Assembly (NCBI GenBank): GCA_023434265.1
Contig: JAEYTA010000052.1
Coordinates: 1 to 26,874, forward strand
Source: Pseudomonadota bacterium
Lineage (GTDB): Bacteria; Pseudomonadota; Alphaproteobacteria; Caulobacterales; Caulobacteraceae
Reading direction: 5' to 3'
Length of the DNA stretch: 26,874 bases
Each line of letters starts with the position of its first letter. Position 1 is the first letter of the stretch. The notes below the pieces were generated by a model. The model did no database searches and was not told where the DNA came from. It saw only the letters and a program-made list of their open reading frames with translations. Position numbers and translations under genes: made by a program. Positions 22,756 to 26,874 of this stretch are shown one piece after another.

Positions 22756-24474
22756 ATGGCCGGCCCCGTCCACTACGAAGTCTACATCCGCAAGACTCCG
22801 CCCGCGCCCTGGAGGCTCCAGATGGCGACGGAGGATCGCGCCCACGCGATCCAGGCCGCCGAGGACATGCTGGCTGACAACCGGGCGGCGGCGGTGCGGG
22901 TCACCAAGGAGACGCTCGACCCCGACACCATGGAGTTCAACAGCCTGACGGTGCTCACCCGCGGCGCGCCCGAGGTGGCCCGCAAGCGGGTGGTGGCGGA
23001 CGACCAGGCCGGGCCGCGCTGCAACGCGCCGCAGGACCTGTACGCCCCGGTCGCCCGCGAGCAGATCGGTCGGGTGCTCGAGGACTGGCTGAAACGCCAG
23101 GGGGTGACCGCCTTCGAACTTCTGCACCGGCCCGACCTGGCCGAGAAGCTGGACGCGTCGGGCGTGGAGTTGCAGCACGCCATCCAGAAGGTCGCCGTCC
23201 CCGAGAGCCAGGCGGTGGGCCAGCCCATCCACGACCTCGTGCGCCATTACCAGCGGCTCTCCGACGCCGCCATCGAGCGGTTGGTCTCCGCCGGACGGCG
23301 AAACCGCTTCCCCGACCTCGCGCATCACTCGCTCGCCGATCTCGCCCACCGCCTCGAGGGCCAGCCCGAGCGGGCCTTCGTGATGGGCGGGGTGGTGGCC
23401 GGTGCGCTGAAGGGGGTGCGCGGCGGCCGCGCCCGACTCGACCGGCTGATGGACCTGATCGAACGGGCGCCCATGGAGGGGCCGCCGCGGGCCATGGTGC
23501 TGGTGCCCGTCGAGCAGTTGCTCTGCGAACTGCTGGGGGCGCGGACCAACCTCGCCGAGGTCCTCGGCCCCTCCCTCGACCAGGGCGCTTCGCTGGCCGC
23601 GGTCGTGCGGATGGTGGCGCCCAGGGAGGTCGACGCCCTGGTCGCCCAGGACCCGCGCATGGCGCTGCAGGTGCCGGCGGTCGAGGGGCCCGCGGCGCGC
23701 CTCGGCGGCCGGCTCGCGGCCGGGGAATTTCCGCTGCTCTCCTCGGCGCTGGCGCGGATGGTGCTGCGCGAGCTGATGAGCCCGCGCCGGCTGCGGCCCA
23801 ACGACGCCGCCGGGGAGATCGACATTCTGCGCGCGCTCGCCATGTCGCTGACCGCCACGGCAGGCCGGCTGCTGACGCTCGAGGAGGTCCAGTCGGCGTT
23901 CAACGAACGCTCCAAGTCGCTCGTCACGGCCGACTTCGTCGCCGCCTACGTCAAGCCCTGCACCACGGTCCTGTGCGAGGCGGAATCGCTCACCCGGCTT
24001 TGCGAGAACGTCACCGGCCTGGCCAACAAGCGCTCGGCCGCGCGGTGGCTGTCGGCCTGCGTCGGCTCGCTGCGCTTCGAGACCGAGATGCGCGCGCCCT
24101 CGCCGACCCAGACCCCGGCGCAGAAGCTCGGCGTCCTGGCCGCCCTACAGCGGTCCATCCGCGCCTGCGGCCTGACCGAGCGCGACGAAACCGAGATCGT
24201 GTCGGCCATCGGCACGGTGGGCAGCGCGGTGGAGGCCGACGCCCGCATCGTCGCCATGCTGGCCCGCTCGCCGGCGCCGGTGGTCCAGAAGCTGTCGGTC
24301 CTGTTGCGTCTGGCGGCCGGCGAAACGGCGCCGCTCGGCCCGGCGGCCGACCGGGCCAAGGCCGAGGCGGTCAAGCTGTTCCGGGCGCCGGAGTCGCGCG
24401 CCGCCCTGTCGGCGGCGCCCGAGACCCTCGCGCCGCTGCGCAGCCTGATGCAGGCGGCCGGCCTGGCCGCCTGA
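22756..24474 (+). CDS. Conserved hypothetical protein, divergent from chvI
   Basis: A 572-residue protein whose function I do not recognise. The N-terminal 75 residues look like a separate small alpha/beta domain (HYEVYIRKTPPAPWRLQMAT, then a helix with HAIQAAEDMLA). The remainder is almost wholly helical, rich in Ala, Leu and Arg, and resembles stacked helical repeats. There is no signal peptide and no strong membrane segment. The ATG at 22756 keeps the whole N-terminal domain but its ribosome-binding site lies within a hairpin. An in-frame ATG at 22822 has GGAGG 6 bases upstream, but would cut the domain in half. The shared promoter region with chvI makes ChvI control plausible but unproven. 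It ends 7 bases from the stop of the convergent zinc-ribbon gene. Confidence 0.75.
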   Translation: MAGPVHYEVYIRKTPPAPWRLQMATEDRAHAIQAAEDMLADNRAAAVRVTKETLDPDTMEFNSLTVLTRGAPEVARKRVVADDQAGPRCNAPQDLYAPVAREQIGRVLEDWLKRQGVTAFELLHRPDLAEKLDASGVELQHAIQKVAVPESQAVGQPIHDLVRHYQRLSDAAIERLVSAGRRNRFPDLAHHSLADLAHRLEGQPERAFVMGGVVAGALKGVRGGRARLDRLMDLIERAPMEGPPRAMVLVPVEQLLCELLGARTNLAEVLGPSLDQGASLAAVVRMVAPREVDALVAQDPRMALQVPAVEGPAARLGGRLAAGEFPLLSSALARMVLRELMSPRRLRPNDAAGEIDILRALAMSLTATAGRLLTLEEVQSAFNERSKSLVTADFVAAYVKPCTTVLCEAESLTRLCENVTGLANKRSAARWLSACVGSLRFETEMRAPSPTQTPAQKLGVLAALQRSIRACGLTERDETEIVSAIGTVGSAVEADARIVAMLARSPAPVVQKLSVLLRLAAGETAPLGPAADRAKAEAVKLFRAPESRAALSAAPETLAPLRSLMQAAGLAA

Positions 24475-24481
24475 CCACGCC

Positions 24482-24805
24482 TCAGTCGAAGATGTCGAAG
24501 ATGTCCATCCGCTTCTTCTTCTTGTAGCGGTAGTCGTCGTGGCGATGGCGGTCGTCGCGGTAGCCCTGATTGCCCCACGGCTGCGGCGCGGCCTGCTGCG
24601 GCGGGTAGGGCTGCGGCGCCTGCGGCGGCGGAGCGGCCTGGGGCGCGGCGGCGCGGCCCTCGGCGGTGGCGGCCTCCATCAGCTTCTCCAGCTCGCCGCG
24701 GTCCAGCCAGACGCCGCGGCAGCTAGGGCACATGTCGAACTGGACCCCGCCGCGTTCGAGGGTCTGCATGGCGGCGTTGTCGTTCGGGCACATCAGAAGC
24801 GGCAT
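24482..24805 (-). CDS. zf-TFIIB-type zinc-ribbon protein
   Basis: A 107-residue protein with an N-terminal zinc ribbon of the zf-TFIIB family, seen in MCPNDNAAM (5-13) and MCPSCRGVWLDRGELEKLM (25-43). The first knuckle is CPND rather than CPxC, so only three of the four usual Cys are present (Cys6, Cys26, Cys29), with Asp9 in place of the fourth. A Pro/Gln/Ala-rich linker (about 53-78), a His/Arg/Tyr segment, a KKKK cluster and the end MDIFDIFD follow. The ATG at 24805 has AAGGAGA 6 bases upstream. The function is unknown; proteins of this kind are often annotated only by the ribbon. It converges on the hypothetical gene to its left. Confidence 0.85.
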   Translation of the reverse strand: MPLLMCPNDNAAMQTLERGGVQFDMCPSCRGVWLDRGELEKLMEAATAEGRAAAPQAAPPPQAPQPYPPQQAAPQPWGNQGYRDDRHRHDDYRYKKKKRMDIFDIFD

Positions 24806-24885
24806 GGGCGTCTCCTTCGCTTGTCGACCCAAACAGCTACGGGTCCCGAAGGCTCCGGCCAAGCCGGCGCGGCGATCCGCCGCTG

Positions 24886-25542
24886 TCAGTCGACGGCCGG
24901 CGGGGCCGGCATCAGGTCGCCGTAGGGCGCCGCGTCTTGCAGCGCCCGCACGAAGGAGGGCCGCGCCATCAGCCGCGCGTGCCAGGCCCGCAGTCGGGGG
25001 CGGTCGCCGAAGGGGACGAGCCGCCGGGCGTAGGTCGTCAGCGGCGCTCCGGCGCAATCGGCGAGGCTGAAGCGCTCGCCCGCCGCCCAGGTGCGGCCGT
25101 CCGACAGGCGCTCCTCCAGCCAGTCCCACGCCCGGGTCAGCACCTGCGCGTCCTGGCCCGCGCCGAAGGGATCGCGGCAGTCCTCGGGGCGGAATTTCTC
25201 CTGCACGATCCGGTTCATCGGGCCGCCGACGTAGTGATCGATCATGCGGTCGACGAGCCGGACCTCGAGGGCCGCTTCGGGATCGGCGGGAATCAGCTGG
25301 TCGCCGCCCGCGTGCCGATCCATCCATTCGACGACGATCGAGGATTCGTAGAACGCGCGGCCGTCGGCATCGACCAGCGCCGGCATCTTGGCGAAGGGCG
25401 AGACGCGGCGGAACTCCGCCATCACAGCCTCGTCGGCGTGGTCCACCACCCGCAGCCGGAACGTCAGACCGAGTTCATAGGCCGCGACCGCCGCCTTCTG
25501 GCCGTAGCCGGAATAGGGATGGTGCCAGAGGGTGAAGCTCAC
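24886..25542 (-). CDS. Glutathione S-transferase family protein
   Basis: Cytoplasmic GST-like protein of 218 residues. The N-terminal thioredoxin fold starts SFTLWHHPYSGYGQKA, with the region around Ser11 and Tyr13 likely at the active site, and includes FAKMPALVDADGRAFYESSIVVEWMD with the cis-Pro and the Glu-Ser glutathione-binding pair. The C-terminal helical domain shows FSLADCAGAPL and RAWHARLMARPSF. The GTG start at 25542 follows GGAAGGG by 6 bases and overlaps the TGA of the upstream reductase gene as GTGA, so the pair is translationally coupled. The same frame is open further upstream, but only as a shadow of the reductase gene. The substrate is unknown; a detoxification role is inferred from the family. 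Confidence 0.9.
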   Translation of the reverse strand: MSFTLWHHPYSGYGQKAAVAAYELGLTFRLRVVDHADEAVMAEFRRVSPFAKMPALVDADGRAFYESSIVVEWMDRHAGGDQLIPADPEAALEVRLVDRMIDHYVGGPMNRIVQEKFRPEDCRDPFGAGQDAQVLTRAWDWLEERLSDGRTWAAGERFSLADCAGAPLTTYARRLVPFGDRPRLRAWHARLMARPSFVRALQDAAPYGDLMPAPPAVD

Positions 25543-26195
25543 GCGGCGCCCTTCCGGACGATGCGCAGGTGAGTGGCGCGCTCTCCGGCGGTGGATTCCG
25601 CAACCACATAGCCAAGCGCGGGCAGGTCGAGCCCTTCCCACAGCGACTCCCCGGAGCCGAGCAGGATGGGAGAGATGGCGATGTGCAGCTCGTCGATGGC
25701 GCGGACGCGCAGATACTGGCGGACCGTCTCCGCTCCGCCGCCGATGCGAACGTCGAGATCGCCCGCCGCGGCCCGGGCTCGTTCCAGCGCGGCGCCCGCG
25801 CCACCGGTGACGAAGTGGAACACAGTCCCGCCCTTCATCTCGAACGAGGGCCGCGGATGGTGGGTCAGAACGAAGACGTTGCAGCGGTACGGCGGCTCCT
25901 CGCCCCACCAGCCCTTCCAGCCGTCGTCGGTCCAGGGGCCGCGCGAGTGGGCGAACATGTTGCGGCCGAGAATCCAGGCGCCGATGCCGTCCATGCCCCG
26001 GCTGGCGAACCCTTCGTCCACGCCGCTCTCGCCGTGACCCTTGCCGTACATCTTCTGAAAGGTGGCGGTCGGGAAGAACCATTCGTGCAGGTCTTCGCCG
26101 CCGACCCCCAGCGGGTTCTGCAGGCTCTGGTCGGGCCCGGCGCCGTAGCCGTCGACGGAGACCGCGAAACTGCTCACGCGAACCTTGCCGGCCAT
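25539..26195 (-). CDS. Dihydrofolate reductase/RibD C-terminal-like reductase
   Basis: Cytoplasmic protein of 218 residues with the DHFR-like RibD_C fold, widely annotated as a dihydrofolate reductase family protein; the true substrate is usually unknown. Seen features are the N-terminal VRVSSFAVSVDGYGAGPDQS (5-24), WILGRNMF (about 79-86), the NADPH-binding type stretch DVRIGGGAETVRQYL and the C-terminal IDELHIAISPILLGSGESLW. I chose the ATG at 26195 because GGAGGA lies upstream and the fold starts there, rather than the in-frame ATG at 26354, which would overlap the divergent gene at its right. It is coupled to the GST gene by a GTGA overlap. Confidence 0.9.
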   Translation of the reverse strand: MAGKVRVSSFAVSVDGYGAGPDQSLQNPLGVGGEDLHEWFFPTATFQKMYGKGHGESGVDEGFASRGMDGIGAWILGRNMFAHSRGPWTDDGWKGWWGEEPPYRCNVFVLTHHPRPSFEMKGGTVFHFVTGGAGAALERARAAAGDLDVRIGGGAETVRQYLRVRAIDELHIAISPILLGSGESLWEGLDLPALGYVVAESTAGERATHLRIVRKGAA

Positions 26196-26309
26196 CCCCT
26201 GCTCCTCCGCTTTCGGGGAGGCCAGCATTCCGCGCCCGCCGCTCGAGAGCAACACCGCGTTAATCGACGCGTCGCAGGCTCTTCGCGATTCGTGTTCCGG
26301 AGACGCGGC

Positions 26310-26687
26310 ATGTCGACCATCCAGACCGGCAGCTATCGCCGCCAGCGCGATCATTTCGAGCCTCAGGACGCCGATCCGCAGGAGCAGCGGCGACTGCGCG
26401 GCCTGCTCGAACAGATCGACTACGCCGCCTTCGTCGCCAACCGCGAGGTGATCGGGCAGATGCTGCCCAAGGTGGACGCCGCGGCCTTCCAGCGGCTGGC
26501 CGTCCTGACCGCCACGGCGCGGGGCAAGTGGGTGGCCGAGGGGTTGCGCCAGTCGGAATCCGGAGCCCCCTCGACGGTCGACCAGATCGCCCGCCTGACG
26601 GCGGCGCGCACCGCCTACGAGGAACTGGCCGAGGCCTATGAAGGCCTGCGCCGCATGGTCGAGCGCGGCTACCTGCTCCTGCGCTGA
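26310..26687 (+). CDS. Hypothetical protein, helical, 125 residues
   Basis: A small soluble protein of no family I recognise. It is rich in Arg, Glu, Gln and Ala, and almost entirely helical by composition, with possible heptads in residues 25-60 and 90-120 and no membrane segment. The ATG at 26310 has GGAG 7 bases upstream and gives an Arg/Gln-rich start (MSTIQTGSYRRQRDHFEP). It is divergent from the reductase gene with 114 bases between the starts, and it converges on the partial gene at the right edge, 7 bases away. Base composition is like that of its neighbours. Confidence 0.7.
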   Translation: MSTIQTGSYRRQRDHFEPQDADPQEQRRLRGLLEQIDYAAFVANREVIGQMLPKVDAAAFQRLAVLTATARGKWVAEGLRQSESGAPSTVDQIARLTAARTAYEELAEAYEGLRRMVERGYLLLR

Positions 26688-26694
26688 CCCAGGT

Positions 26695-26874
26695 CTAGCC
26701 GAGGGGCTGCGGCCGGGTCGCGATGGGCGCGTCCGGATCGGCCGGCGGGCGCTCGGCTTCGGTCGGCGGCGGCCCGGCCGGCGGGGCGGGCTCCGTCGGG
26801 GCGATCACCACCAGCGGCGCCGGGTCGATGGCGGGCGGCGGCGTCTCCGTCGTCGCGGCCGGAGCGCGTTCAAC
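26695..26874 (-). CDS. C-terminal end of a Pro/Ala-rich protein (cut by the window edge)
   Basis: An open minus-strand frame runs from the window edge to a TAG at 26695-26697, giving 59 residues. They are very rich in Pro and Ala (for example PAPLVVIAPTEPAPPAGPPP) with scattered Glu and Thr, and end in ATRPQPLG. This looks like a low-complexity tail of a larger protein, possibly periplasmic or membrane-linked; the folded part lies outside the window. The tight convergent spacing with the gene to its left supports a real stop, but identity cannot be judged. Confidence 0.5.
   Translation of the reverse strand, partial: VERAPAATTETPPPAIDPAPLVVIAPTEPAPPAGPPPTEAERPPADPDAPIATRPQPLG

Noticed and set aside
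22822..24474. Alternative start for the 572-residue hypothetical protein at 22822 with GGAGG upstream
   Set aside because: It would remove the first strands of a coherent N-terminal domain (HYEVYIRKTPPAPWRLQ). I kept the upstream ATG but lowered confidence.
24886..26082. A 398-codon minus-strand frame suggesting a long fused GST
   Set aside because: The upstream half is a shadow of the RibD-like reductase gene. The GTG at 25542, with GGAAGGG before it and a GTGA overlap, gives a normal-length GST.

Overview
The window is very GC-rich, densely coded chromosomal DNA from an alphaproteobacterium, most likely a member of the Caulobacteraceae close to Brevundimonas or Caulobacter. The basis is the gene content: a RegB/ActS quinone-type kinase beside senC, a ChvI-ChvG-HprK-EIIA-HPr operon with the short alphaproteobacterial HprK, an alphaproteobacterial-type HisRS, an intracellular Cys-nucleophile PHB depolymerase and an M13 oligopeptidase. 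No insertion sequence, prophage, CRISPR array or other sign of recent transfer was seen, so this reads as core genome with small accessory insertions.

Left third (1-11.4 kb). A truncated regB-like redox kinase runs off the left edge and is divergent from a Sco1/SenC copper chaperone. Next come phaZ (PHB depolymerase) and an overlapping YgjP-type metallopeptidase on the plus strand. Convergent to them is a PBP1A peptidoglycan synthase with a long Pro-rich tail. A secreted alpha/beta-hydrolase with a His-rich N-terminus is divergent from a Rieske oxygenase. That gene ends at a strong shared terminator facing a TetR regulator, which follows a KefB/RosB-like K+/H+ antiporter.

Middle (11.4-19 kb). 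A secreted M13 metallopeptidase converges on a minus-strand series: yggT, 3-hydroxybutyryl-CoA dehydrogenase, a small membrane protein, a DUF418 membrane protein and hisS. The gap between the M13 gene and hisS (13618-14003) has no protein gene but holds two terminators and several inverted repeats. It is the most structured non-coding segment here and could encode a small RNA. A tRNA-Ala(CGC) gene with a near-consensus promoter lies at 18935-19010.

Right third (19-26.9 kb). The envelope-stress/nitrogen-PTS operon reads leftward in the order chvI (TTG start), chvG, hprK, EIIA-Man and HPr, mostly with overlapping genes. It is divergent from a 572-residue protein of unknown function. Then follow a zf-TFIIB-type zinc-ribbon protein, a glutathione S-transferase translationally coupled to a DHFR/RibD-like reductase, a small hypothetical gene, and the Pro-rich C-terminus of a protein that runs off the right edge.

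Functionally, the window joins two sensory systems to the pathways they may serve: RegB (quinone redox) beside SenC (cytochrome oxidase copper), and ChvGI (envelope stress) beside the PTS-Ntr phosphorelay. PHB turnover (phaZ, hbd) and wall synthesis (PBP1A) are also present. I found no clearly new multi-gene system. The best leads for something undescribed are the structured M13-hisS intergenic region, a 15-bp palindrome shared by the phaZ promoter region and the hisS 3' end, and several operator-like dyads.
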